DNA from: JADJPF01 sp964492845
Lineage (GTDB): Bacteria; Acidobacteriota; Blastocatellia; Chloracidobacteriales; JADJPF01
Direction: 5' to 3'
Length of the DNA: 64,000 nucleotides
Assembly: GCA_964492845.1 (NCBI GenBank)
Contig: CAZBMZ010000001.1
Location: forward strand, 310,001 to 374,000
Part shown: piece after piece, positions 49,426 to 58,235 of the stretch
How positions within the stretch are numbered: the first letter of the stretch is position 1
Layout of the letters: every line of letters starts with the position of its first letter
Translations under genes and position numbers: made by a program
Notes under the pieces: model-generated
What the model was told of the DNA's origin: nothing
The model's database searches: none
The model's input: the letters and a program-made list of their open reading frames with translations, nothing else

Positions 49426-51324
49426 TTATTTTAATTTGTTTAGCTCGCTATTAGTTTTTTGGACTTCTCTTCTTATTTGCTCTCTTTTAACTGGGTCTGA
49501 AGTTTCGCTTAGCTCATCAACAAGGCGTTTTAAGCGGTTTTCTAAGGCTTTTTTTCTTTGTAGCTTTTCAGCCATATCTATAGGTTTTGGTATAGGTCTA
49601 AGTTCTACAGGTTTTGGAAATGGTTTAGGCTTTGGGTTATTAGTTGTTTCTGTTGAATTATTAGTTAACTTATCGGGTGGAGTTACTACTTTAGGATTAG
49701 GATCATTTCCACCCCCAGGAAAATTATTTGTTGGTACTGAAGTAGCTGTAGGCTCTGGTGTTGGAATAGGAGCAAAATAACTTTTTTTCATCATAGATTC
49801 AATTAGTGTTTTATTTGCACCTGCTACTAAAAACTCCTGTTCAACTTCTGAAGTCATTTCAAAATTAAGTTGTGATTCAGTAATTTCTTTTAAGATTTGT
49901 TCCTGTAATGTAGGATTTGATTTAATAATCCTTAAAAGCTCTTCTTTTTCAACTGGATTAGTTGTTATTAATTTAGTAACTACAGTTGCTATTGATGTTG
50001 GGCTTGGGCTTGGACTTGGACTTGGACTTGGACTTGGAGAACTACTAACAATGGTATTACTAGGGAATAAAAAAAGCTTTGCTGTTAAACCTACTACAAC
50101 AATCAAAATAATAGTTGTGCCAGCTACAATTTTAATTAAATGTTGCTTTAAGAAATTATCTGGTTTTGGATAAGCTCCATCAACAATCTCAGTTGGTGGA
50201 ACTGGTTTATTTTGGTTTTGTAATGCTAATTGATAATTTATTTGTGCTGGCGAATTTATATGTAAGGGATTATCTGAATTTGTTAATTGATTAATACCTT
50301 GTTGAGTGTTTGCTTTTGATTGTGGTTGGGTTTCTCTAGCTTGTTGGCTAGCATTTTCTTCTACTCTAGTGCCACCGATAATAGGGGTTTCTTCAATTTT
50401 AGTCTCTTGAAGAATAGCAATATTTTCAACTTTGGTTGCTTGAATACTAGGAATACTCTCTAGCTTAGTTTCTTTTATACCTGAACTAATGTTAGAAAGA
50501 TTAGCTGTTTGATTAAGTAGAAAGCTGCGAAATTCTCCTATTGTTTGAAAACGTTCATTAGGGGATTTAGCCATTGCTTTAAGTACAGCATCCTCTATTA
50601 ATAAAGGAATATCAGGCTTAACTAAATGTAGTGGCGGCGGAGGTTGCTTAACATGCATATCAAGCAAAGCATACTCGCTATTAGCATCAAAAGGTAATTT
50701 ACCTGTAAGCATTTCATATAGCACAATTCCTAGTGCATAAATATCTGAACGAGTGTCAATATCTTGACCTTTTATTTGTTCTGGGGACATATAATGTAGT
50801 GTTCCTACTAGTCCACCAGGGTTAGTCAAGCGATTAGTGCCTAAAATTCTAGCAATGCCAAAATCCATTACTTTGATTTTTTTTTCTCCAAAGTCTTCTG
50901 TCATTACCATTAAATTAGCAGGTTTTATATCACGATGAATTATTCCGGCTCGATGAGCTTGTCCTATTCCTTCTAAGGCTTGGCAAAAAAGGGGGATGGC
51001 TTCTTGGTAGTTGATTGCTCCTCTATCAATAAGTTTGGCTAAAGTTTCTCCAGCAACAAACTCCATAATCATAAAAAATTGGTTATCTTGGGGAATAAAA
51101 CTATAAAGAGTTGCAATATTTGGGTGGTTTAACTTAGCTAATGTAATAGCTTCACTACGAAAACGCTCAACTAAAGCAGGATTATTGGCTAGGTCTGGTC
51201 GCAAGACTTTTATTGCTACTGGTCGTTGTAGATTTAGATCTAAACCTTTATAAACAGATCCCATTCCTCCTTCGCCTAACTTATCTACTATTTGATAAAT
51301 ATTACCGATAATTTGGCCTATCAC
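49426..51324 (-). CDS. Transmembrane Hanks-type Ser/Thr kinase
   Basis: I chose the GTG at 51324 because AAGGA precedes it at 7 bases and it gives the typical MIGQIIGNIYQI start; an ATG at 51357 is the alternative. The 632-residue protein has a complete kinase domain: GEGGMGSVY, Lys39 in VAIKV, HRDIKPAN (130-137) and DFG (154-156), then MSPEQI. A Gln/Asn/Thr-rich linker, a membrane helix (about 405-425) and a PSPSPSPSPS stretch follow. The extracytoplasmic part holds one copy of the module found in the next gene (EEELLRIIKSN-type start, then AGANKTLIESMM). It ends in a Pro-rich and charged helical tail. All catalytic residues are intact. Confidence 0.93.
   Translation of the reverse strand: MIGQIIGNIYQIVDKLGEGGMGSVYKGLDLNLQRPVAIKVLRPDLANNPALVERFRSEAITLAKLNHPNIATLYSFIPQDNQFFMIMEFVAGETLAKLIDRGAINYQEAIPLFCQALEGIGQAHRAGIIHRDIKPANLMVMTEDFGEKKIKVMDFGIARILGTNRLTNPGGLVGTLHYMSPEQIKGQDIDTRSDIYALGIVLYEMLTGKLPFDANSEYALLDMHVKQPPPPLHLVKPDIPLLIEDAVLKAMAKSPNERFQTIGEFRSFLLNQTANLSNISSGIKETKLESIPSIQATKVENIAILQETKIEETPIIGGTRVEENASQQARETQPQSKANTQQGINQLTNSDNPLHINSPAQINYQLALQNQNKPVPPTEIVDGAYPKPDNFLKQHLIKIVAGTTIILIVVVGLTAKLFLFPSNTIVSSSPSPSPSPSPSPSPTSIATVVTKLITTNPVEKEELLRIIKSNPTLQEQILKEITESQLNFEMTSEVEQEFLVAGANKTLIESMMKKSYFAPIPTPEPTATSVPTNNFPGGGNDPNPKVVTPPDKLTNNSTETTNNPKPKPFPKPVELRPIPKPIDMAEKLQRKKALENRLKRLVDELSETSDPVKREQIRREVQKTNSELNKLK
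50001..50036. repeat. Hexanucleotide tandem repeat coding for Pro-Ser
   Basis: Six tandem GRCTTG hexamers (two GGCTTG, four GACTTG on the plus strand) encode Ser-Pro repeats in the extracytoplasmic stalk of the kinase at 49426-51324. Slippage could change stalk length in steps of two residues without breaking the frame. Confidence 0.85.
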
Positions 51325-51481
51325 AGTAAATATCCTTAATTTTCTAATTAAAAACAAATGAAATGATTAATTTATAAGAAAAAGTTTAAAGAACTAATAA
51401 ACAAAAGTCTAGCGGGTTTTCGGGAAGTTGTTACTAGTCAAAGTGATTTTACTTAGAGAAAAATTAATATTAAGTAAGGTT

Positions 51482-53812
51482 TTACCTTTGAGTATTAATT
51501 TCTTGAATTATAAATTTTTCTGCTAAAACTAAATTATTTGTTTTAGACCAATCAAGTACGCTTACGTTTGGTTGCTGTTGATAATACTCCGTATTAGTGT
51601 TTAATTCACTAATATAGTTACTAGCAATTATATTTAGTAAATTATTTTGGTCATAAACTATTTTACTGATTTTAGTTTCTGATTGGATTTTATATTCTTG
51701 AGTTATTTTCTTTAGGTTTAAGTCAAACTCTATTATTTTGTTAGGTGATAAAGCAATTGCAACTTTACTAGCATCATAGGCAATACTACCACCACCTAAA
51801 CCTGTTATGTCCCATTTTTCTAGTAAATTACCGTTGATGTTCCAAAGTTCTATACGCCGACTAGGTTCATTTTCGGCTATGCGCCACTGCACTAAAGCTA
51901 AATTTTTAGCTGTATAAATAAGCTCTATTTCTCCAAACTGTTGAGTAATATCTACAAGCTTTTGACTGCTATTAATATTCCAAATAGAGAGTAAAGAACT
52001 AGTTTCCTCCAATGGGTAAAAATTTCCACTTAAACGTTGTTCTAAAACGGGACGTTGTACTGAAGCTAAAATAAATTGATTAGGATCTACTGGGAAAGTT
52101 ACTAGATAATCATTTCTTTGATAAGTTGTTATTTTATTTATTAATTTTCCAGTTTTAGTATCTAAAATATTTATTCTGTTAAGTCCAGTCAGAATAATAA
52201 ATTGTCCATCAGAAGAAAAGCTTGCTCCAACAAGTCGGGTTGGTAATAGGTCTTGAGAAATTTGATATATTTTTTCTTGTTTTATCGAATCCCAAATCTC
52301 TACCACATCTTCATTAAAATTATGCAAAATAAACAGTTGACCATCTAAAGAAAACTGTGCTTGAAATCGTTTAGGATTTTCTTGTGATATGGCAGAAACG
52401 TCTATTTCTTCACTTTCAGTAGTAGCAAGAGTTTTTTCTTGACTAGATTTAATATTTACTAGGTTAATTACTGAATGCCGTTTAATTACTGTTATAGGTA
52501 CTTTCCACCCTAAACTAGACACTATTTGATAGTAGTATTCTCTTAATAGCAATTTGCTTTGATATAAAGTAGTTATAATTGTAACTGAAGTAAAAATAAT
52601 TATACTCCAAGTTAATGCAGCTTTAAGTCGGGCTTTTTTATTTTGTTTTTCTGTTAAATAAGCAGCAAATAAGTTTGCAAACTCTATCGCGCTTTTTGGG
52701 CGTTCAGTTGGTTTTTTAGCTAGAGCAAAAAATACCGCATCTTCAACTTGTTTTGGTATATTCCCAACAACTTCTTTCAGTGATGGAGGTTCATCATTTA
52801 GGTGTTGAACTGCTAGTTCAAATCCTTTGGATGAGAAAGGACGTTTACCAGCTAATAATTCATAAGCAATAATTCCTAAGCTATAAATATCAGAACTAGG
52901 AGTAATATTTGGGGAAGAAACACATTGCTCTGGTGACATATAAGGCAAGGTTCCAATCATTGCACCAGTTTGTGTTATATGGTTAACGGTATCTCTTAAA
53001 AGCCCTGTTTCTATACCTAATTCTTTTGTTTTAGCTTTTAGATTTGTTTCTGTTCTATCAATATTGCTGTTGGATTGGGATAAATTTTTTTCTTGTGTAG
53101 ATTCAGTCTTTTTGCTTTTAGAACTAAGTTGAGCAAAAGTTTTGCTTAATTTAGCTGGCTCAATTAACAGATTGCTATCTTCTTCATTTTCTTGAATTGA
53201 GGATTTATTATCTTTATTATCAACATTTTGTTGGTCAAGTAGCTTAGCAACGCCAAAATCAAGAACTTTAACTTTATAGTTATCAGCTTTTTCTAGCCAG
53301 ATATTTTCTGGTTTAAGGTCTCTATGAACTATACCTAGCTGATGTGCAGCATTAATAGCGTTACAAACTTGATTTATTATTTCTACAGCTTCATTTAATG
53401 GAAACTTACTTTTTTCTTTAAGCAGGCTGCGCAGTGTTTGACCAGATAAAAATTCCATTACTAAATAACCAATAGGTTGGTTATTAATTTCTACAAACCC
53501 AAAATCCATTACATCTACTACATTTGGATGTTTAATACGTCCAATAGCTTCTGCTTCACGGCGAAACCTATCTAAAAATCCACTTTTGGGTTTATCTTCT
53601 CGAAGAACCTTTATTGCTACATCTCGTCTTAATCCTAAATGAGTTGCACGGTAGACTGTTCCCATCCCACCTCTACCTAAACGGGACTCAATACGAAATT
53701 TTCCTGCTAGGATAGTTGAGCCAGGCATACTCTCTTTTAACTCAACATTATCAATAGGACAGTCTATTAGTACATCTTCATAGCAGTTAAGACACTTATC
53801 ACATTCTTTCAT
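51482..53812 (-). CDS. Zinc-ribbon Hanks-type kinase with activation-segment insertion and WD40-like C-terminus
   Basis: The 776-residue protein opens with a zinc-ribbon-like CDKCLNCY and CPIDN. The kinase domain has GRGGMGTVY, Lys68 in VAIKV, HRDLKPEN (163-170) and VLDFG (185-187). Between DFG and MSPEQC (292-297) lies an insertion of about 90 residues (192-280) that is Ser/Thr/Glu/Lys-rich. The usual distance is about 20-25 residues. A membrane helix follows (about 395-415, ALTWSIIIFTSVTII). A beta-rich propeller-like region makes up the C-terminus (FSLDGQLFILHNFNED, then ASFSSDGQFIILTG). It is the fourth gene of a minus-strand signalling block and lies just downstream of the prepilin gene. 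Confidence 0.9.
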   Translation of the reverse strand: MKECDKCLNCYEDVLIDCPIDNVELKESMPGSTILAGKFRIESRLGRGGMGTVYRATHLGLRRDVAIKVLREDKPKSGFLDRFRREAEAIGRIKHPNVVDVMDFGFVEINNQPIGYLVMEFLSGQTLRSLLKEKSKFPLNEAVEIINQVCNAINAAHQLGIVHRDLKPENIWLEKADNYKVKVLDFGVAKLLDQQNVDNKDNKSSIQENEEDSNLLIEPAKLSKTFAQLSSKSKKTESTQEKNLSQSNSNIDRTETNLKAKTKELGIETGLLRDTVNHITQTGAMIGTLPYMSPEQCVSSPNITPSSDIYSLGIIAYELLAGKRPFSSKGFELAVQHLNDEPPSLKEVVGNIPKQVEDAVFFALAKKPTERPKSAIEFANLFAAYLTEKQNKKARLKAALTWSIIIFTSVTIITTLYQSKLLLREYYYQIVSSLGWKVPITVIKRHSVINLVNIKSSQEKTLATTESEEIDVSAISQENPKRFQAQFSLDGQLFILHNFNEDVVEIWDSIKQEKIYQISQDLLPTRLVGASFSSDGQFIILTGLNRINILDTKTGKLINKITTYQRNDYLVTFPVDPNQFILASVQRPVLEQRLSGNFYPLEETSSLLSIWNINSSQKLVDITQQFGEIELIYTAKNLALVQWRIAENEPSRRIELWNINGNLLEKWDITGLGGGSIAYDASKVAIALSPNKIIEFDLNLKKITQEYKIQSETKISKIVYDQNNLLNIIASNYISELNTNTEYYQQQPNVSVLDWSKTNNLVLAEKFIIQEINTQR

Positions 53813-53926
53813 GATTTTTTGGATTTAATTTATAGAATTTAATAAAGTAACTTGTTGATTATACAAGAATGGTAAAAAACAATGTAGTTAAGAAATAAAG
53901 ATAGGCATAAAAAATTTGTTATAGGT

Positions 53927-54646
53927 TTAATTTAACGGGGAACAATCCTCATATTTTGGTTGTTGTTTTTGTAAGTCATAGCAAAACTCCCCTGGTGAAC
54001 AAGGGCTAAAACGTTTAGGATCTTTTATTGTCCAAATACTGTTGGTTATTGAGTCTATATAAAACCAACGTATACCAGTCTTAAATGCATGAGGCTTAAA
54101 TTCTGAAATAGGAAATGCGTCCATAAGATATTCTAAAATAACAATTTCTTCACTGCTGTTATTTCCACCACTGCCATTATTACCCCCATTATTAGTGACA
54201 CCCCCATTAGTGCCACTACCATTTTTTGCAGAGGTTTCAGCAGTTTTATTTGAGCTTTGTTTGTTTTGCGTAGAAATTCTACGTTCTAATTTTGTTGGAA
54301 CCATAACAAAAGCATAACCACTTTTGTTAAAGACAGTTTTGCCACAGCTTAAAACCTCCATTTTGCCAAATTCTTCCCCTACATAACCTGCTGTTGCAAG
54401 TTGTCCTGGGGTGGCAAAAGAATTGTTAGCTGTGTAATAAGTGTAATTTGCTTGTAGAAAAGTTTTTAGCGTAGCAGTAGCAGATGCTTCATTAGCTGCA
54501 ATTTTAGCAGACATAAGATTTAAGGCAGCTAAAGAACAAAGAATAAGCACAATTACTGTAACCATAAGTAGTTCAATTAAGGAAAACCCAGAGGAAGTTG
54601 ATCTAAGGGATTTTAATTTATTAAAAGCTCTTGGCTTCAACCTCAT
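53927..54646 (-). CDS. Type IV prepilin-like protein
   Basis: The start is taken as the ATG at 54646, because it overlaps the preceding kinase stop as ATGA and has GGAGG just upstream; an in-frame ATG at 54658 is possible. The 239-residue protein has the prepilin peptidase site SSGFSLIELLM (cleavage after Gly20, Glu25 at position +5). A hydrophobic helix (IELLMVTVIVLILCSLAALNLM) and the usual alpha-helical stem AATATLKTFLQANYTYY follow. A Gly/Asn-rich insertion (about 146-168) and five cysteines are in the globular part, including SPCSPGEFCYD. It is probably a pilin or type II pseudopilin. Coupling to a Hanks kinase suggests regulated assembly. Confidence 0.88.
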   Translation of the reverse strand: MRLKPRAFNKLKSLRSTSSGFSLIELLMVTVIVLILCSLAALNLMSAKIAANEASATATLKTFLQANYTYYTANNSFATPGQLATAGYVGEEFGKMEVLSCGKTVFNKSGYAFVMVPTKLERRISTQNKQSSNKTAETSAKNGSGTNGGVTNNGGNNGSGGNNSSEEIVILEYLMDAFPISEFKPHAFKTGIRWFYIDSITNSIWTIKDPKRFSPCSPGEFCYDLQKQQPKYEDCSPLN

Positions 54647-55617
54647 TTTTTCCTCCAACTAGATAGGGTTTGCCAAAATGATGGTATTTTGCTATCTAAT
54701 TTTTTATCTTTACTAATAGTTGAATCAACATCATTAACATATATTTGATTAGCAGCTTTTTCAAAAGCATTAGCAAATTCAATAGCTGTTGAAAAACGTT
54801 TTGTAGGATCTTTTTCTAATGCCTTAAAAATAACTTCCTGAATATTATTTGCTACATTGGGAATTGCTGGAGGTGATAGTCTCATATGTCCCATTGCAAT
54901 CATAACAGGGCTAACATTATTGAAAGGTGGATGACCACTTAACATTTCATAAACTGTAATTGCTAAAGAATAAATATCTGTTCTTTCATCTAATTCTTGA
55001 TATTTACATTGTTCAGGGGATAAATAATAAAGTGTTCCCACTATTTTTCCTGCTGTTGTAATTGTTTTTAGGTAGGCATCATCTTTTGTTCCATAAACAA
55101 TCTTTGCTGTCCCAAAATCAAGTATCTTAATTTGCTCTTGCTCTTGACTACCACTAACCCAAATGTTATTTGGATTTAGATCTCGATGAATAATGCCTTG
55201 CTTATGAATGGCTTGAAGTCCTGATGCTAATTGATTTAAAAAACTACAAATTTGTTTAAGTGTTAAGTTTGTTGTAGAAATAACTCTATCTAAAGTTTTG
55301 CCTTCTACAAATTCCATTACTATAAAAGGATATTTATATTCATAAATACCAGAATCAAAAATATTAATTACATTTGGGTGTGAGACACGCTTTAACAATT
55401 CATACTCACGGCGAAAAAACTTTAATCTTTCTTTAACTAAGTCTAGTGTTAAATCTTCTTGGTCAAAAAAATCTATTAGTTTGATTGAAACAAGTTTATT
55501 ATTTTCAAGGTCTAAAGCTTTATAAACATAAGATGATGCACCTTGTCCAATTAAGTCTTTAATTTGATAACGTTCTTTTATTAACTTAAATTTAAAGGGT
55601 GAGGTTGCGTTTTCCAT
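54643..55617 (-). CDS. Cytoplasmic Hanks-type kinase with altered catalytic loop
   Basis: The longest frame starts at a TTG at 55632; the ATG at 55617 (MENATSPF) is preferred. The 324 residues have a kinase fold with GQGASSYVY, Lys46 in VSIKL, HRDLNPNN (144-151) and DFG (168-170), then LSPEQC. The catalytic-loop Lys that normally follows HRDL (HRDLKPxN) is Asn. Asp146 and Asn151 are kept, so weak activity or an inactive binding role are both possible. There is no membrane helix. It overlaps the prepilin start by 4 bases (ATGA), so the two are translated together. Confidence 0.88.
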   Translation of the reverse strand: MENATSPFKFKLIKERYQIKDLIGQGASSYVYKALDLENNKLVSIKLIDFFDQEDLTLDLVKERLKFFRREYELLKRVSHPNVINIFDSGIYEYKYPFIVMEFVEGKTLDRVISTTNLTLKQICSFLNQLASGLQAIHKQGIIHRDLNPNNIWVSGSQEQEQIKILDFGTAKIVYGTKDDAYLKTITTAGKIVGTLYYLSPEQCKYQELDERTDIYSLAITVYEMLSGHPPFNNVSPVMIAMGHMRLSPPAIPNVANNIQEVIFKALEKDPTKRFSTAIEFANAFEKAANQIYVNDVDSTISKDKKLDSKIPSFWQTLSSWRKK

Positions 55618-55735
55618 ATCTACATTTTGCAAGAGATTATATGCTTTTTTCTTATAATTGCCTAATGGTAATTTAATGAAATATTATCAAAATATTAATA
55701 ACTTTTATAGGCAAGATTTTCTAAAATTTTTGTTT

Positions 55736-56422
55736 TTAGCCGGCAAACTTATATCCGATCCAAGGTTCAGTTAAAATATACCTAGGGTTTTCTGGATCAG
55801 GCTCTATTTTACGTCTTAGCTGGTTAATAAATACTCGTAAATAGCCAGATTGCTCTAAGGATTTTGGCCCCCAAACAGCTTGTAGCAATGTTTGACGTGT
55901 TACTACTTTTCCTGCATTGCTCATTAAATACCTTAAAACATCAAATTCTTTAGGTGTTAATTTTACTTCTCTACCATTAACTAAAACTTGTCTGCTGCTA
56001 GCATCAATTGTTATATCTCCAACGTTTAGAACAGCTTCGGTTTCTTCAATATTATGAGATCTTCTTAAGACTGCTCTCATACGTGCTAATAGCTCATCCA
56101 TGCTAAAGGGTTTAATTACATAATCATCTGCTCCTAAATCAAGAGCAGCAATTTTATCAAACTCTACACCTCTAGCAGAAAGGATAATTATTGGTACAGC
56201 AGAAGTTTTACGTATTGTTTTACAAACTTCAAAACCCAACATTCCTGGCATAATTAGATCCAGAATAATTAAATCTGGCATCTGTTTTTCAACCATTTTT
56301 AATGCTTCCGGGCCATTAGTTGCCACTTTTACATCATATCCTCTAGGTGGTAGGCTTGCACTCATTACCCTTAAAATTTGCGGCTCATCATCAACTACTA
56401 AAACTGTAGGTTTACGACTCAT
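55736..56422 (-). CDS. OmpR-family response regulator (KdpE-like)
   Basis: The 228-residue protein has a receiver domain (Asp11, Asp12, phospho-acceptor Asp55 in LIILDLIMPG, Lys in VIKPF) and an OmpR/PhoB winged helix (LTPKEFDVLRYLMSNAGKVVTR, then YLRVFINQLRRKIE). The sequence is closest to KdpE from the motifs I recognise. The ATG overlaps the stop of the histidine-kinase gene (56419-56422), so the pair is coupled. No kdpFABC transporter genes are nearby, so the target may not be potassium uptake. Confidence 0.9.
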   Translation of the reverse strand: MSRKPTVLVVDDEPQILRVMSASLPPRGYDVKVATNGPEALKMVEKQMPDLIILDLIMPGMLGFEVCKTIRKTSAVPIIILSARGVEFDKIAALDLGADDYVIKPFSMDELLARMRAVLRRSHNIEETEAVLNVGDITIDASSRQVLVNGREVKLTPKEFDVLRYLMSNAGKVVTRQTLLQAVWGPKSLEQSGYLRVFINQLRRKIEPDPENPRYILTEPWIGYKFAG

Positions 56423-58002
56423 AAAACTCCTTTTATTGAAATAGCTTGAGCTAGTTCTTGGTTAGCTAAGGGTAGGGAAAAATAAAAGCTTGTTGCTTTT
56501 CCTTCTTCAGCTTCTACCCAAATTTTGCCTTTATGAACTTCAATAATTCCTTTAGCAATAGCTAAACCCATACCAGTACCTTCACAATATTGGCTTTGAC
56601 TTCCACGAAAAAATTTATCAAAAACATGGCTTAAATCACTAGCAGGGATACCAATTCCTTGGTCTTTAACGGCTATTACTATTTCATTATTTTTCTCTAA
56701 AGCAGTAATTTTAATTTCTTTTCCTTCAGGACTATATTTGGCAGCATTTTCTACTAGATTAGTTAATACCTCTGCAATCATTGCTATGTCTACTTGGATT
56801 TCAGGTAATTTGTCCTCAATATCTATTATTATCTTGTGATTTCGTGTTACTACGGAACAGCGTTCTAAAACTTCCTCAACAATTTCTTTTAATGGAATAA
56901 ATTGCTTATTTGGTTTTACGCTATCTCCTTCAATACGCGCCATTTCCAGCAAATTACGTACAATTTTTGTTAACCTATAAGTTTCTTCACTAATAATTAA
57001 GTGAAATTCTTTTAACATATCTTTTTCCCACTCAATATCATCTTGTAAAAGATTATCAACAGAGGCACGAATAGAGGTTAAAGGCGTTCTTAAACTGTGA
57101 GAAACAGAGGCAAGGATAGCTGTTTTTAATTTATCACTTTCACGTAAGGCTTCAGCACGGCTTACTTCTTGTAGAAAGTGCGCTCGCTCCAAGGCTAAAG
57201 CTACTAAACCAACTATAGCATCAATTGTTGCTCGCTCTGGCATATCAGAAACTAATACCATAACACCTTTAACACTCTCAGCAACTTTTATTGGAATATA
57301 CAAAGTTTTGTTTGTTGGTTTTTTGATACTCTTTTTATTTTTTGAAATATAGGTGCTAGATACAGGCTCATTAGTCGTATTAACTTCGTCTACAATCTGT
57401 TTTAATGGAGTAAAAGTTCTTATGCTTGAAGAATCTGAACGTGCGTCTAATTTTTGCCAATCCTCATTATTTTCTTCTTGAAGGAAAATTGCACAATACT
57501 TAAACTTAAAAATTTCTTTCACTTGTTTTGCTATAGAAGAAATAGCTGTGACAGAATCAGAAGTTGCAAGTATTTCTTTACTAAGCTTATAAAGTTTTAA
57601 TACTTCTTCACGCCGGCTTTCTGCTTCATAAGCACGTTTGCGCAGGGCAGAAGATAGTTGACTTGTAATAACAGCCGTTACTAAAAAAACCGAAAAATCT
57701 ATCCAACTTTGTGCTTCAGAAACTAAGAATTTCCCATTATAAAGAAATAAATAGTAATAAGAAAAAACACTAAGTATTGATGAGATAATGCCAAATGTTA
57801 AGCCGCTAATAATAGATGTAGTTAAGACTACAAGTAATAAGCTTAAGGCAATTGTTGCCGGGCCTACAGCAGGAAATACCACACTGTAAAAGGCAGTTAC
57901 TATAGCAACCCCACCAAATGTAACTAAATAACCTAAATAGCGCAATTGTGTTGCACTAGTGTTGTTATGTAAGTAGTTTACAAGGTCAATAATTGGTGAC
58001 AT
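56419..58002 (-). CDS. Membrane sensor histidine kinase (KdpD C-terminal-like)
   Basis: The 527-residue protein starts with four closely packed membrane helices (about 20-118) of the DUF4118 type found in KdpD. A GAF-like domain (about 145-275) follows. The HisKA box has ILASVSHSLRTPLTS (His302) and the ATPase has NLVENAAKYSPEG, KDQGIGI and GTGMGLAIAKG. The KdpD N-terminal Usp/KdpD sensor domain is missing, as in many truncated KdpD proteins. The downstream response regulator is KdpE-like. The signal is unknown, but a membrane or cell-turgor signal is likely by family. Confidence 0.92.
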   Translation of the reverse strand: MSPIIDLVNYLHNNTSATQLRYLGYLVTFGGVAIVTAFYSVVFPAVGPATIALSLLLVVLTTSIISGLTFGIISSILSVFSYYYLFLYNGKFLVSEAQSWIDFSVFLVTAVITSQLSSALRKRAYEAESRREEVLKLYKLSKEILATSDSVTAISSIAKQVKEIFKFKYCAIFLQEENNEDWQKLDARSDSSSIRTFTPLKQIVDEVNTTNEPVSSTYISKNKKSIKKPTNKTLYIPIKVAESVKGVMVLVSDMPERATIDAIVGLVALALERAHFLQEVSRAEALRESDKLKTAILASVSHSLRTPLTSIRASVDNLLQDDIEWEKDMLKEFHLIISEETYRLTKIVRNLLEMARIEGDSVKPNKQFIPLKEIVEEVLERCSVVTRNHKIIIDIEDKLPEIQVDIAMIAEVLTNLVENAAKYSPEGKEIKITALEKNNEIVIAVKDQGIGIPASDLSHVFDKFFRGSQSQYCEGTGMGLAIAKGIIEVHKGKIWVEAEEGKATSFYFSLPLANQELAQAISIKGVL

Positions 58003-58235
58003 TTAAGTTAAAATTTGCATCAAGGTTTTGGATTTTTAGTAAAGGTCTAATTATACTTTATTAAAATTCCAAAAGGCTGTTAATTTTTCGTTAAGATTTA
58101 GAATGTAGTGGTAATAACAGTAAAAACTTTTTTGTGCGAAGTCAAATATAAATTTTAGAGAAAGAAGAATTAAGGATAATTACAGTAATTCGCTTAAGAA
58201 ATTATGCGTAATTGTTTAATAGTTATAGATAGTAA

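Noticed and set aside
50001..50036. The PSPSPS-coding repeat as a CRISPR-like array
   Set aside because: It is a 6-base coding repeat with no spacers, inside a kinase gene.
56419..58002. A kdpFABC-linked potassium operon
   Set aside because: Only the sensor and regulator are present; no transporter genes are adjacent.
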